This document shows, piece by piece, positions 1 to 8,729 of a DNA stretch of 64,000 nucleotides. Positions within the stretch are counted from its first letter, which is position 1, and each line of letters starts with the position of its first letter. Source of the stretch: CALAGB01 sp963789565 (lineage in GTDB: Bacteria; Chloroflexota; Chloroflexia; Thermomicrobiales; Thermomicrobiaceae); contig CAWBKX010000002.1 in the NCBI GenBank assembly GCA_963789565.1, positions 1,116,001-1,180,000 on the forward strand, written 5' to 3'. A program made the position numbers and the translations under genes. Under the pieces are notes generated by a model that had not been told where the DNA came from, searched no databases, and was given only the letters and a program-made list of their open reading frames with translations.

Positions 1-620
1 CGTGGATGCTCAAGGTACTTCTCAACGTAGACCGTGCCATTGCCGAACGCAGCCTGGGCCTCGCTCTGAGCAAGCGGAAACGCCTGTACGAGGTCACGCT
101 CGTCCCACGCGACTCGCATACCTCGACCGCCACCCCCAGCCACAGCCTTGACCAGTGCTGGGTAGCCGATTTCCTTGCCAATCACACGTGCCGTTTCCAC
201 GTCGTGAACTGGATCTTCCGATCCGGGAATGATCTGAATTTTGGCGCGCTTCATGATCTGGCGCGCCACCGACTTGTTCCCCGACTGCGAGAGAACCTCG
301 GGCTTCGGGCCGATGAAGACCAGATTGCACTCTTCGCAGATTTCAGCCAGGGACGGGTTTTCGGCGAGAAACCCATAACCTGGGTGGAGCGCATCACAGC
401 CGGTCACAACCGCGGCGCTGATGATCGCGGGGATGTTGTTGTAACTGCGCGACGCGGGGCCGGGACCAATGCAGACCGCCTCGTCCGACATTCGCACCGG
501 CAAAGAGTCGCGATCGACGTCGGAATACGCGACGACCGAACTGATGCCGAGCTCATGACAGGCTCGTACGATACGCAACGCAATTTCGCCTCGATTGGCG
601 ATCAGAATCTTCCGGAACAC
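1..620 (-). CDS. accC: Acetyl-CoA carboxylase biotin carboxylase subunit, 5' part (cut by left window edge)
   Basis: N-terminal about 206 codons of a biotin carboxylase, which uses ATP and bicarbonate to carboxylate the biotin on BCCP in the first step of malonyl-CoA synthesis. The minus-strand translation begins VFRKILIANRGEIALR, the family's classic N-terminus, from a GTG at 618-620. Next come DALHPGYGFLAENP and the glycine-rich ATP-grasp loop KAVAGGGGRGMRV. The gene lies 13 bp after the fabG stop, so it is probably co-transcribed with fabG/fabD/fabH and supplies malonyl-CoA to the same pathway. The rest of the ATP-grasp domain and the C-terminal domain lie outside the window, so pyruvate carboxylase or another biotin-dependent carboxylase cannot be strictly excluded. 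The fatty-acid context favours accC. Confidence 0.9.
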   Translation of the reverse strand, partial: MFRKILIANRGEIALRIVRACHELGISSVVAYSDVDRDSLPVRMSDEAVCIGPGPASRSYNNIPAIISAAVVTGCDALHPGYGFLAENPSLAEICEECNLVFIGPKPEVLSQSGNKSVARQIMKRAKIQIIPGSEDPVHDVETARVIGKEIGYPALVKAVAGGGGRGMRVAWDERDLVQAFPLAQSEAQAAFGNGTVYVEKYLEHP

Positions 621-633
621 GCCTCTTGCCTCA

Positions 634-1398
634 CTACGATGCCATGGACATGCCGCCGTCGACGGTCAATACGGCTCCGGTGATGTATCTCGCGCTCGCA
701 GAAGATAGGAATGCGACGGCGGCGGCGACATCGTCCGGCGTTCCGAAATAGCCGACTGGAATTTGCTCCAGCATGCGTGGTTTCAAGTTTTCAGGGATCG
801 CGTCCGTCAACCGAGTTTCGATAAATCCGGGAGCTACGGCATTGACGGTGATGCCGCGCGAGCCAACCTCACGCGCCAGCGACTTTGTCAGACCCACGAT
901 GCCCGCTTTCGCGGCGGCGTAGTTCGCCTGTCCCGCGTTGCCGACCAGGCCGACAACCGAAGTCAAATTCACAATGCGTCCATAGCGCTGGCGCATCATG
1001 GGTCGAACGGCTGCTTTCGAGCAGAGATAGGCACTCTTCAGGTTGGTGGTGAGGACCGCATCCCAGTCGTCGTCTTTCATTCGCATGATCAGCGTGTCGC
1101 GCGTGATGCCCGCGTTGTTGACCAGTACGTCGAGCCGACCAAACGTATTGATGGTCTGCTCGATCATGGCGCCGACCTGATCGCTGTCGGTCACGTCCGC
1201 GCGGATCGCGACGGCGGTGCCTCCGCTGGCTTCGATTTCAGCGACGACGACCATTGCTTCCGACTCATCGCCTCGATAGTTGACAACGACCTGGAAGCCA
1301 TCGGCCGCGAGCTTGAGCGCGGTCGCCTTCCCGATTCCGCGAACGGCGCCGGTCACGATGGCCGACCGTTTCACCTCTTCTTCAGTCACAATACCCAT
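634..1398 (-). CDS. fabG: 3-oxoacyl-[acyl-carrier-protein] reductase FabG
   Basis: Short-chain dehydrogenase/reductase of 254 aa, the usual FabG length. It reduces beta-ketoacyl-ACP with NADPH in the type II fatty-acid cycle. Visible features are the Rossmann glycine motif TGAVRGIG (residues 16-23), NNAG (94-97), the catalytic set N119, S147, Y160 and K164 (NYAAAKAG), and the C-terminal ITGAVLTVDGGMSM typical of FabG. The start is the first ATG; a start a few codons later (VKRSAIVTG) is possible. It lies 118 bp downstream of fabD and just upstream of accC on the same strand. No acpP or fabF is seen between them, unlike many fab operons. Confidence 0.95.
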   Translation of the reverse strand: MGIVTEEEVKRSAIVTGAVRGIGKATALKLAADGFQVVVNYRGDESEAMVVVAEIEASGGTAVAIRADVTDSDQVGAMIEQTINTFGRLDVLVNNAGITRDTLIMRMKDDDWDAVLTTNLKSAYLCSKAAVRPMMRQRYGRIVNLTSVVGLVGNAGQANYAAAKAGIVGLTKSLAREVGSRGITVNAVAPGFIETRLTDAIPENLKPRMLEQIPVGYFGTPDDVAAAVAFLSSASARYITGAVLTVDGGMSMAS

Positions 1399-1516
1399 CC
1401 CCTATCCCGTTCATCGAACGCGTCCTTGGTCACCGTGTGGAAACCAAGGCATCAACGAGGACGCACGATAGCGCTCGCCCAGAGCAGCGTCCGATCAATG
1501 ATGATACGTGTGGAAA

Positions 1517-2425
1517 TCAGGTTCGTAGCAGCGCCTCGGCCTGGTCTGTGGTCGCTCCGGGCGCGATCCGCGCGATAAGACCGCTCAGAACCTTGCCGGG
1601 GCCAATCTCGACGAATCGTTCGACGCCCTCGGCAGTCGCCCGCTGAACGACGTCCACCCAGCGCACCGATGCGGTGATTTGTGCCGCCAGCTCAGCTCGC
1701 AGGTCGTCTGGCTCGGTGAGCAGCCGCGCGTCGACGTTGGCAATCAGTGGAACGGACGGGCGATTGAACCGAGTGTCGTCGATCATCGGCTTCAATTCGT
1801 CGATCACCGGACGCATCAGTGACGAATGAAAGGCGCCGTTGACCGGCAGCGGCAGAACTCGTCGTGCACCGGCTGCCTTGGCAAGCTCGGCAGCGCGCTC
1901 CAGCGTATCTGCCCGCCCGCTCAATGTGGTCTGCCCTGGCGCGTTGATATTGGCGATTTCGGCGCCGGACGCTGCCGCGATTTCGGCCACTACCGAGTCG
2001 TCCAGACCCAGGACGGCGATCATGCCGCCAAGTCCGTGCTCTTCCATCAACTCGCCGCGACGTCGCACCAGACGGGCGGCATCGGCCAGATCGAGTGCTC
2101 CAGATGCCACCAGAGCCGTGTACTCGCCCAGACTATGTCCAGCAACAACCGCGGGATCGGGAAGTCGGCCGCCGCGCTGCAACACGTCGAAATAGGCGAT
2201 GCTTGTGGCCAGCAGTGCGGGCTGCTGGTTGCGCGTCGCAACCAAATCCTCATCTGGACCACTGAAAATGATGTCCGAGAGTGCGAAGCCGAGCGCCTCA
2301 TCAACTCGATCGAAAACAGCTTTGGCATTGCTGTCGGATTGAGCCAGGTCGCATCCCATGCCGACGCGTTGCGACCCCTGTCCCGGGAAAACCCAGGCCG
2401 CTTTTTGAGAGGTGGTTCCGGTCAT
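1517..2425 (-). CDS. fabD: Malonyl-CoA:ACP transacylase FabD
   Basis: 302-aa malonyltransferase that moves malonyl from CoA to ACP to feed fatty-acid elongation. It begins MTGTTSQKAAWVFPGQGSQ. The oxyanion/GQGSQ motif is at residues 15-19, the nucleophile is S98 in GHSLGEYTALV and the catalytic His is H200 in NGAFHSSLM. The open frame extends 60 codons further upstream, but that part is antisense-like sequence inside fabH. The ATG at 2425 is the expected family start and overlaps the fabH stop by 4 bp (ATGA), indicating translational coupling with fabH. Confidence 0.95.
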   Translation of the reverse strand: MTGTTSQKAAWVFPGQGSQRVGMGCDLAQSDSNAKAVFDRVDEALGFALSDIIFSGPDEDLVATRNQQPALLATSIAYFDVLQRGGRLPDPAVVAGHSLGEYTALVASGALDLADAARLVRRRGELMEEHGLGGMIAVLGLDDSVVAEIAAASGAEIANINAPGQTTLSGRADTLERAAELAKAAGARRVLPLPVNGAFHSSLMRPVIDELKPMIDDTRFNRPSVPLIANVDARLLTEPDDLRAELAAQITASVRWVDVVQRATAEGVERFVEIGPGKVLSGLIARIAPGATTDQAEALLRT

Positions 2426-3426
2426 TTGGCCGGCACTCCAGTCGCCCCCCAACGCACGACGTTGGCGGCCCAGGAAAGCCCCGCACCGAAGGCCACCAAT
2501 ACGACATTCATTCCGGGCCGCAGCGCTCCGGTCTCGGCCGCCTCCGTGATGCACATCGGCACCGACGCGGCGGACGTGTTGCCGTAGCGTTCGATGTTCA
2601 CCCACACCTTGTCACGCGGAAGCTCGAGCCGTCGCGCGGACGCATCGATGATGCGCAAATTGGCCTGATGCGGAATAAAAAGGTCGATGTCGGAGAGGGA
2701 GAGACCCGCCTTCTCAATGGCTTCAACGGCGGCTTCACCCATGACGCGAACAGCGAATTTGAAGACCTCGCTACCATTCATCTTCATGTGCGGCGCTGGT
2801 ACAGTCGATTCGTTGCCATTCGGGACGAAGGAGGGCGCAACTCCGTTGACGTAGAGGTGGCCGGCGCCACGGCCATCGGATCCCAGGACCGTCGACAATA
2901 CGCCCTCTTCGGCTTCGCTGGCTTGCAGCACAACCGCTCCCGCACCATCACCGAACAGGATACACGTGCCTCGGTCGGTGAAGTCGATGTAGCGGGTCAG
3001 GGCATCGGCTCCCACGACCAGAACGGTTTTGAAGACCCCGGAGCGCACGAACTGCGCGCCAACGCTCAATGCGTAGACAAATCCGGAGCAGGCTGCATCG
3101 AGATCGAACGCACCGGCACGCGTTGCTCCGAGCTCGGCCTGGAGCACCGACGCGGAAGCAGGCATAAGCTGATCGGGGGAATCAGTCGCGAGTACGATCA
3201 AATCGATTGAGGTCGGATCGACTCCAGCGACGTCAAGCGCCTGTCGCGACGCAGCGGCCGCCATATTGACGGTCGTGTCACTCTTCGTTGCCAGCCGGCG
3301 TTCGCGGATGCCGGTTCGCGCGACGATCCAGTCGTCGGAGGTATCCACCATGCGCTCGAGGTCGGAGTTCGTCAGTACGCGCTCAGGGACGTACATCCCC
3401 CACCCGGTGATTGCCGCGTTCAACAC
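2422..3426 (-). CDS. fabH: 3-oxoacyl-ACP synthase III (KAS III) FabH
   Basis: 334-aa condensing enzyme that starts fatty-acid synthesis by joining an acyl-CoA primer with malonyl-ACP. The catalytic triad is C113 in DAACSGFVYAL, H253 in IPHQANLRII and N283 in ERYGNTSAASVP. The N-terminal DDWIVARTGIRER signature is also present. It follows rpmF on the same strand by 120 bp and is coupled to fabD through an ATGA overlap. The rpmF-fabH-fabD-fabG order is a widespread arrangement linking ribosome supply to membrane-lipid synthesis. Substrate preference (branched or straight primer) cannot be read from the sequence. Confidence 0.95.
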   Translation of the reverse strand: MLNAAITGWGMYVPERVLTNSDLERMVDTSDDWIVARTGIRERRLATKSDTTVNMAAAASRQALDVAGVDPTSIDLIVLATDSPDQLMPASASVLQAELGATRAGAFDLDAACSGFVYALSVGAQFVRSGVFKTVLVVGADALTRYIDFTDRGTCILFGDGAGAVVLQASEAEEGVLSTVLGSDGRGAGHLYVNGVAPSFVPNGNESTVPAPHMKMNGSEVFKFAVRVMGEAAVEAIEKAGLSLSDIDLFIPHQANLRIIDASARRLELPRDKVWVNIERYGNTSAASVPMCITEAAETGALRPGMNVVLVAFGAGLSWAANVVRWGATGVPAK

Positions 3427-3546
3427 CGCTTTTGGCTGTCCCTTTCTCGTGGCGCGTCAGCCGTTCGCTCTTGCATCCAGCCAAGAAACGACCGCCGTCG
3501 ATCGACGTGAAGCACGCGACCGGCGCCCAAATGATCTACCGAGACT

Positions 3547-3750
3547 CTACTGACTCTCGGTGCGTCGCGGCTTGGCTACCTCGATGACCTGTCGACCCTT
3601 GTAGGTTCCGCAATTCGGGCAGACGTGATGCGTCTTTTTTTTCTGCCCACACGACGGACACCGCATCAGCTGCGGCAGCTTGAGATAGTGATGACGGCGC
3701 CGATTTCCCTGACGTCCACGGCTTGGACGCTGCTTTGGCAACGCGCCCAT
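3547..3750 (-). CDS. rpmF: 50S ribosomal protein bL32
   Basis: 67-aa basic zinc-ribbon protein of the large ribosomal subunit. The N-terminus is rich in Arg/Lys and is followed by two CxxC knuckles, CPSC and CPNC, about 13 residues apart, then GTYKGRQVIEV as in bL32 proteins. The full zinc-binding (C+) form is retained. An AGGAGG-type ribosome binding site precedes the ATG. It lies 72 bp downstream of the yceD-like gene, the usual partner, and upstream of fabH. Confidence 0.95.
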   Translation of the reverse strand: MGALPKQRPSRGRQGNRRRHHYLKLPQLMRCPSCGQKKKTHHVCPNCGTYKGRQVIEVAKPRRTESQ

Positions 3751-3822
3751 AATCGATCCTCCTTAATCAATCGTCAACAATAAACCGCCGACACGTTGCC
3801 GGCCTAACACCTGTCCAGCAGG

Positions 3823-4356
3823 CTATGACTCGTTTTCGAGAAGGTCGCGCAGAACGGACAGTCGCTCGTCCCCCGCATCTTCGTCATCCTGGTTCTCGAG
3901 CTGCTCGATGCCTGGACAATCGTCACCACACACTGCCTGCATAGGCAAAGATATGATCGCGATCTGCCGCAACAGCTCGTCAAGGTCAAGCTCGTGATTG
4001 TTGTCAATCACGAAGATGTCTTCGTGCTCCGGCACAAACAGCGGAACACCGGTGCGAACGTCGACACTCGGCCGGAACTCGGCCTCGAACTCACCAGCGA
4101 ACTCATGCGTGAACATTTCGAGACAACGCACGCACTCGAGCTCGATCTTGCCCGACATCTCTCCGTCCGCAAGTATGCCTTCGATCACTCGCGTGAGTCG
4201 CACTTGCGCAGCTACGTCGGTCGCGACGGACAATTCGTCGAGCGCGAGACGATCGAGATGAACGTCCGCGATGCGAGTCGCACCTACCGGCTCTTTCAAT
4301 AGCTGGGCGACGTTCACAATCGTGTCGTTGGTCAACGTCTTTATGTGAAGTGACAT
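3823..4356 (-). CDS. YceD/DUF177 family protein (rpmF-associated)
   Basis: About 177-aa DUF177 protein. Members lie directly upstream of rpmF in many bacteria, and plant/bacterial relatives are linked to 23S rRNA accumulation; the exact biochemical role is not settled. Visible features are the acidic middle, the CVRCLEMFTHEF segment with a CxxC, and the C-terminal VCGDDCPGIEQLE motif that may bind metal. I chose the ATG at 4356 (MSLHIKTL) rather than the first ATG of the frame at 4398, because a GGGGGCGAG ribosome binding site sits immediately upstream. It heads the rpmF-fab cluster. Confidence 0.85.
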   Translation of the reverse strand: MSLHIKTLTNDTIVNVAQLLKEPVGATRIADVHLDRLALDELSVATDVAAQVRLTRVIEGILADGEMSGKIELECVRCLEMFTHEFAGEFEAEFRPSVDVRTGVPLFVPEHEDIFVIDNNHELDLDELLRQIAIISLPMQAVCGDDCPGIEQLENQDDEDAGDERLSVLRDLLENES

Positions 4357-4613
4357 CTCGCCCCCAGCAGCGCGCGTGTTCCTCCCGAACAGACGCACAA
4401 ACTAGAAAAGTATATGTTTTTGGCAGAGGTCGGGTCAAGCAGAGGATCTTCCAGCCGCCGTGCACCTTGTCGGCCGAGAATGCGCCTAACACGAAATCGG
4501 ACGAGCAGGATCGTGGCCATGAGTGGATCCGCCCGTTGGCTCGCGATCACCATGCTGTTAGCATGGGATTACGACAGCCTGTGTCTGAACATATATCGGT
4601 TGACGGAGCGCAA

Positions 4614-5660
4614 ATGGAACTGAATCTCGAACTACTCAAGCGAATCGCTGAAGCTCCCGGAATTCCTGGGCGCGAGGATGCCGTTCGCGCCATCGTCGTC
4701 GAGGAAATGACGCCCCTCGTTGACCAGATCAGCGTTGACGCGCTCGGCAACGTCATCGGCAGGCGCGGAAGCGGCTCGCCGCGCGTGATGCTTGCCGCGC
4801 ATATGGATGAAATTGGATTCGTCGTCCGGACCGTCGACCAATACGGCGCGATCCGTCTGCAACCGCTCGGAGGATTCGACGCGCGCAATCTCATCGCCCA
4901 ACGCGTCTTGATTCACGCTCGCGATGGTGTGCTTCGCGGCGCGCTCCACGCCAAACGCCCCCCACACGGAGCCGCTAACCCCAACGACGTAAAACCCGAT
5001 CAGGTCACAGATTTGTTCGTCGATGTCGGACTGACTCCGGAGGAAGTGAAACAGGCGGTTGAAATCGGCGACATGGTGACGCTGGACCGCACACTCGAAC
5101 GTGTTGGGCATACGGTGATGAGCAAGTCACTTGACGACCGAATCTCCGTCTTCATCATGATCGAGCTATTGCGTCATCTGGGCGAGCATCAATGCGAGGT
5201 CGTGGCGGTTGCCACGGTGCAAGAAGAGGTTGGCCTGCGCGGAGCGGGCACGGCGGCCTTCGGCGTGAAGCCGGACATCGGAATCGCCATCGACATCGCG
5301 CCCGGCGGAATGCTCGGTGTGGACGAGTCCGAACAGATTACCCGCCTCGGTGGAGGACCGTCGATCAAGATCTTAGACCAGTCGGTCATCAGCGACTTCA
5401 GGCTCCATCGCGCGTTTCGTGATGTGGCGGAGCGCCACGGGATCACCCACCAGCGGGAGATCATGCCGTTTGGCGGGACAGACGCCGGTGCGATCCAGCG
5501 ATCAGGCGCCGGTGTACGCGCTATCACGATCTCGATCCCAACACGCTACGCGCACACCGTGAACGAGATGGCCAACGTCTCGGATATTTCGGATACGATC
5601 GACTTATTGGCGCATTCCTTAAGAGAAGCTCACGACCTCGATCTCGGGCTTGAACGGTGA
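4614..5660 (+). CDS. M42 family metallopeptidase (glutamyl aminopeptidase / endoglucanase-M type)
   Basis: 348-aa zinc aminopeptidase of the M42/PepA-like family, forming large cytosolic tetrahedral complexes that trim peptides. Metal and catalytic motifs are visible: AAHMDEIGF (His and Asp ligands), SLDDRISV (bridging Asp), QEEVGLRGA (general-base Glu plus Glu ligand), AIDIAPGG (Asp ligand) and YAHTVNEM (His ligand). The open frame reaches back to 4350, but the ATG at 4614 (MELNLELLKRI) follows ACGGAGCG and matches the family start. It is divergent from the yceD cluster. Exact residue specificity cannot be assigned from sequence. Confidence 0.9.
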   Translation: MELNLELLKRIAEAPGIPGREDAVRAIVVEEMTPLVDQISVDALGNVIGRRGSGSPRVMLAAHMDEIGFVVRTVDQYGAIRLQPLGGFDARNLIAQRVLIHARDGVLRGALHAKRPPHGAANPNDVKPDQVTDLFVDVGLTPEEVKQAVEIGDMVTLDRTLERVGHTVMSKSLDDRISVFIMIELLRHLGEHQCEVVAVATVQEEVGLRGAGTAAFGVKPDIGIAIDIAPGGMLGVDESEQITRLGGGPSIKILDQSVISDFRLHRAFRDVAERHGITHQREIMPFGGTDAGAIQRSGAGVRAITISIPTRYAHTVNEMANVSDISDTIDLLAHSLREAHDLDLGLER

Positions 5661-5800
5661 CGTGAGACGCACTCCCACCTGCCCCGAGCAATCGGTTCGA
5701 CGGCGAATGGGGCGCGGCTCACAACGTCCGGTCGATCTTCAGATTTCGCGATACTGGTACGATTCACGCATGATGTGTGACGCGGTCATGGAGTAGGCTG

Positions 5801-6502
5801 GTGACCAAAATCCTGCTCGTCGAGGACGAGACGTCGCTGCAGGCAACGATCGCGTACAACTTGAAAAAGGCTGGATACGAGATCGCGACCGCTTCCGACG
5901 GGGAATCGGCTCTGGAACTCGCCAAAGAACAGCAACCGGACCTCGTCCTGCTCGACGTGATGCTCCCGACGATCGACGGCTTCGATGTCTGCCGCAATAT
6001 CCGCCGCTCGAGCGGTGTCCCGATCATCATCTTGACGGCACGCAGTGACGAGATCGATCGCGTCGTTGGGCTGGAGATCGGCGCCGACGACTACCTCACC
6101 AAACCCTTCTCCATGCGTGAACTGCTGGCGCGCGTCAAAGCCATTCTGCGCAGGCGAGATCTCTTGCATCAGGACCTCGTCAAAGAACGAGGCTCGACGG
6201 CCAACACGCTCAGTGTTGGCCAGCTCAGCATCGATCTGGATGCTTATCGGGTGGCGCTCGGCGAACGCGAGATCGTGCTCAAGCCCAAGGAGCTCGAGCT
6301 GCTGGTTCACCTGGTGCGTCATCGCGGGGCCGTCTGTCCGACCCGCCAGCTACTGGGTGAGGTATGGGGTTACGACTATTATGGAGACAGCCGCACATTG
6401 GCGGTTCACATCCATGGACTGCGTGAGAAGCTGGAAGCGGAGCCGGGAGGCTCACGCTTGATTGAGACGGTGCGTGGTGTTGGTTATCGCTTCTCGGGCT
6501 AA
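5801..6502 (+). CDS. OmpR/PhoB-family response regulator
   Basis: 233-aa two-domain response regulator. The receiver domain (about 1-115) has the acidic pair EDE, phospho-acceptor D52 in LVLLDVMLP, and K in LTKPFSMREL. The winged-helix DNA-binding domain (about 135-230) ends in IETVRGVGYRFSG, typical of PhoB/OmpR proteins. I use the GTG at 5801 (VTKILLVEDE), preceded by GGAGTAGG; the frame opens 8 codons earlier without support. It is followed after 8 bp by a PhoR-like kinase, so the two form a two-component system. With pst/phoU downstream, a phosphate-starvation role (PhoP/PhoB) is a reasonable inference. Confidence 0.9.
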   Translation: MTKILLVEDETSLQATIAYNLKKAGYEIATASDGESALELAKEQQPDLVLLDVMLPTIDGFDVCRNIRRSSGVPIIILTARSDEIDRVVGLEIGADDYLTKPFSMRELLARVKAILRRRDLLHQDLVKERGSTANTLSVGQLSIDLDAYRVALGEREIVLKPKELELLVHLVRHRGAVCPTRQLLGEVWGYDYYGDSRTLAVHIHGLREKLEAEPGGSRLIETVRGVGYRFSG

Positions 6503-6510
6503 TCACTAGC

Positions 6511-8340
6511 ATGGGCCTGCGAGTCACGAATGGCCTGGCGCTCGGCTTCATCGCCATCGTGACGGCTATTTTTCTCCTCCTCGGACTTCTACTTACCGGG
6601 TATGTTCACGGACGGAACGATCGAAGTGCGCTCAACCGACTGCGTCAGGAAGCCGCTCTGGCCGCATCGATGGCGAGCGCTCCGGTCGGATCATCCTCAA
6701 GCAGTGCCGCCGCACAAATTGCCCAGGATATCAGCAACGCGATCGATGAGCGGGTAACGATCTTTTCGACCGATGGCACTCCGCTCGCCGACAGCTCAAC
6801 TGATCCCAGCACGATCGCCAACCAAGCGCAGTCGTCCGAATTCACGAGCGCGATGAATGGGACGACGAACCAGGCGCAGCGCGACGATCCAGTCTCAGGT
6901 CGTGCGACCTGGTACGTCGCATCACCGATTCGAAGTGGCACGAGTATTGTTGGCGTGGTGCGCCTGTCGGTCCCCAAGACCGATCTTGGTGCCGGATATT
7001 CAGGTGAAGCCGGCACGCTCATATTGCTGTTGCTCGGCGCGGCCGGAATCACGCTCCTCTCGATCTGGGTCTTCACGCGTGTGGCCGTCAGACCAATGAC
7101 CAAGATCGTCGCCGCCACGCAGCAGTTTTCCAGCGGTGATCTCTCCGCCAGAGCGGCAGTCGACGCCAGCGGAGATTTCGCGTCCGTGGCCGTTGCCTTC
7201 AACGAGATGGCCGATGAGCTGCAATCGACCTTTGACACGATCGAGTTGGAGCGTCGACGACTCGATTCGGTGGTCGAACACCTGGGCGACGGCATCTTGA
7301 TCGTGGACGACGAAGACAAAGTCGCGCTGATGAACCTGGCCGCGGAGAAGCTCGTCGGGGTGCATCGAAGCTGGGCCATCGGGCGCACTTACGCCCAGGT
7401 GTTGCGCGATTACGAGCTGGCCGCGGTCGTACGTGACGGCCGAACCAGCGGGCAGATAAGTGGGGCTCCCGCGACCCATTTCATCGAGATGGGCCGACCA
7501 AGACGTGCGGTGCAGGCATTCTCCTATCCCATTCCATCCGACAGCACACCACTCGTGCTCGTCGTGCTGCGCGACATCACCGAATTCAAACGGACCGAAG
7601 CGGTGCGACGCGATTTCGTCGCCAACGTCTCGCATGATCTGCGTACACCCATCGCATCGATGAAGGCGTTGGTTGAAACGCTGCTCGACGGTGCCCTCGA
7701 AGATGAATCAGTCGCGCGAGTGTTTCTCTCACGCATGCAGATCGAAGTCGACGATTTGGCGCGACTGGTCGAGGAACTGTTGCAGCTGTCGCGCGCCGAA
7801 GCGGGCCAGATCGAATTGCATGTCGGGGCGGGAAATATCGAAGCGGTGACTCGCCGCGTGTCCGATCGCATGCAGGCACAGGCAAAGCTGAAGCAGATCA
7901 ACATCGTCCTGCAATCCGAGCCGGAATTGCCGTGGGCGGTCTTCGACTCCGACCGCGTCGAGCAGGTACTGGTCAACCTGGTGCACAACGCCATTAAATT
8001 TACGCCGGTCGGAGGCACGATTCGGGTACGCTGCCGCACCGAAGCCGACGAGGTCATCGTCTCCGTTGAAGACAGCGGGCCAGGACTCGCACGGGAAGAC
8101 CTGGATCGCGTCTTCGAACGGTTTTACAAGGCAGACCGCTCGCGTTCGGCGGCTGGAAGCGGACTGGGACTGGCCATCGCCAAACACTTGATTCAGCTTC
8201 ACGGGGGGCGCATCTGGGCCGAAAGCGACTACGGCAGCGGTGCAACCTTCTCCTTTGCACTTCCACGGGCGGGCGACGATGAGGCAAATCGGGATGAGCC
8301 CGTCGAGTTTCCAAGCACCACCGAGACCTCGCGCACCTGA
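6511..8340 (+). CDS. PhoR-like sensor histidine kinase (TM-HAMP-PAS-HisKA-HATPase)
   Basis: 609-aa membrane sensor kinase. Layout: TM1 about residues 9-33; a Ser/Thr/Ala-rich extracytoplasmic region of about 130 residues; TM2 about 168-190 (LILLLLGAAGITLLSIWVF); HAMP to about 240; a PAS domain about 250-350. HisKA has phospho-accepting H375 in ANVSHDLRTP. The HATPase carries the N box NLVHNAIKFTP (N493), the G1 box DSGPGLA and the G2 box GSGLGLAIAKH. HAMP-PAS-HisKA is the layout of PhoR/PnpS phosphate sensors. It pairs with the upstream regulator, and the downstream pst operon supports phosphate sensing. The ligand itself is not deducible. Confidence 0.9.
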   Translation: MGLRVTNGLALGFIAIVTAIFLLLGLLLTGYVHGRNDRSALNRLRQEAALAASMASAPVGSSSSSAAAQIAQDISNAIDERVTIFSTDGTPLADSSTDPSTIANQAQSSEFTSAMNGTTNQAQRDDPVSGRATWYVASPIRSGTSIVGVVRLSVPKTDLGAGYSGEAGTLILLLLGAAGITLLSIWVFTRVAVRPMTKIVAATQQFSSGDLSARAAVDASGDFASVAVAFNEMADELQSTFDTIELERRRLDSVVEHLGDGILIVDDEDKVALMNLAAEKLVGVHRSWAIGRTYAQVLRDYELAAVVRDGRTSGQISGAPATHFIEMGRPRRAVQAFSYPIPSDSTPLVLVVLRDITEFKRTEAVRRDFVANVSHDLRTPIASMKALVETLLDGALEDESVARVFLSRMQIEVDDLARLVEELLQLSRAEAGQIELHVGAGNIEAVTRRVSDRMQAQAKLKQINIVLQSEPELPWAVFDSDRVEQVLVNLVHNAIKFTPVGGTIRVRCRTEADEVIVSVEDSGPGLAREDLDRVFERFYKADRSRSAAGSGLGLAIAKHLIQLHGGRIWAESDYGSGATFSFALPRAGDDEANRDEPVEFPSTTETSRT

Positions 8341-8468
8341 CCTTATCGCCACACTCTGAGAATTCAACGTCTCCTTAACGTGAAGAGATGTCCGGGCGGG
8401 TACGCTCAGTGTGTCGCATGCAGCCGCGACAACACCGCACACCTCGAATAAATGCTCCTCCTCATGTC

Positions 8469-8506
8469 GGCAGTGAACGTGGCCCCGCACCTTCACTGCC
8501 GATTTT
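8469..8506 (+). terminator. Putative Rho-independent terminator after the PhoR-like kinase
   Basis: A perfect 9-bp stem, GGCAGTGAA (8469-8477) and TTCACTGCC (8492-8500), is followed by GATTTTC. The loop is 14 nt. It lies 129 bp after the kinase stop and before the next regulator, so it probably separates the two transcripts. Confidence 0.6.
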
Positions 8507-8729
8507 CAATTCTCGATGAGTCATTTCAGTACGCATACGGCTGACACTTCTGGGTCTGACTTGGCAATCTCGTCGCGGTGCGTCACCCTCGTTTCCGCTT
8601 CGGGTAGCGGAATTACCGACATCATTAACTGCCGTTAATCAGATCTGCCTCGAACGATAATGTTCAATCGCTAGGCTTCTCCTGAGCACGCGACCAGCCG
8701 TACCGTGGGTGTTCATGGGGAAACGCTGA
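8507..8729 (+). promoter_or_regulatory. Likely promoter region of the second regulator-pst operon, with a palindrome
   Basis: Non-coding stretch between the terminator and the second response regulator. It holds a perfect inverted repeat ATTAAC-TGCC-GTTAAT at 8624-8639. Read as direct repeats, it also contains two TTAA cores 10 bp apart, the spacing style of PhoP/PhoB boxes (known in other phyla). I infer an operator for the pst operon here. No confident -35/-10 pair could be assigned. Confidence 0.4.
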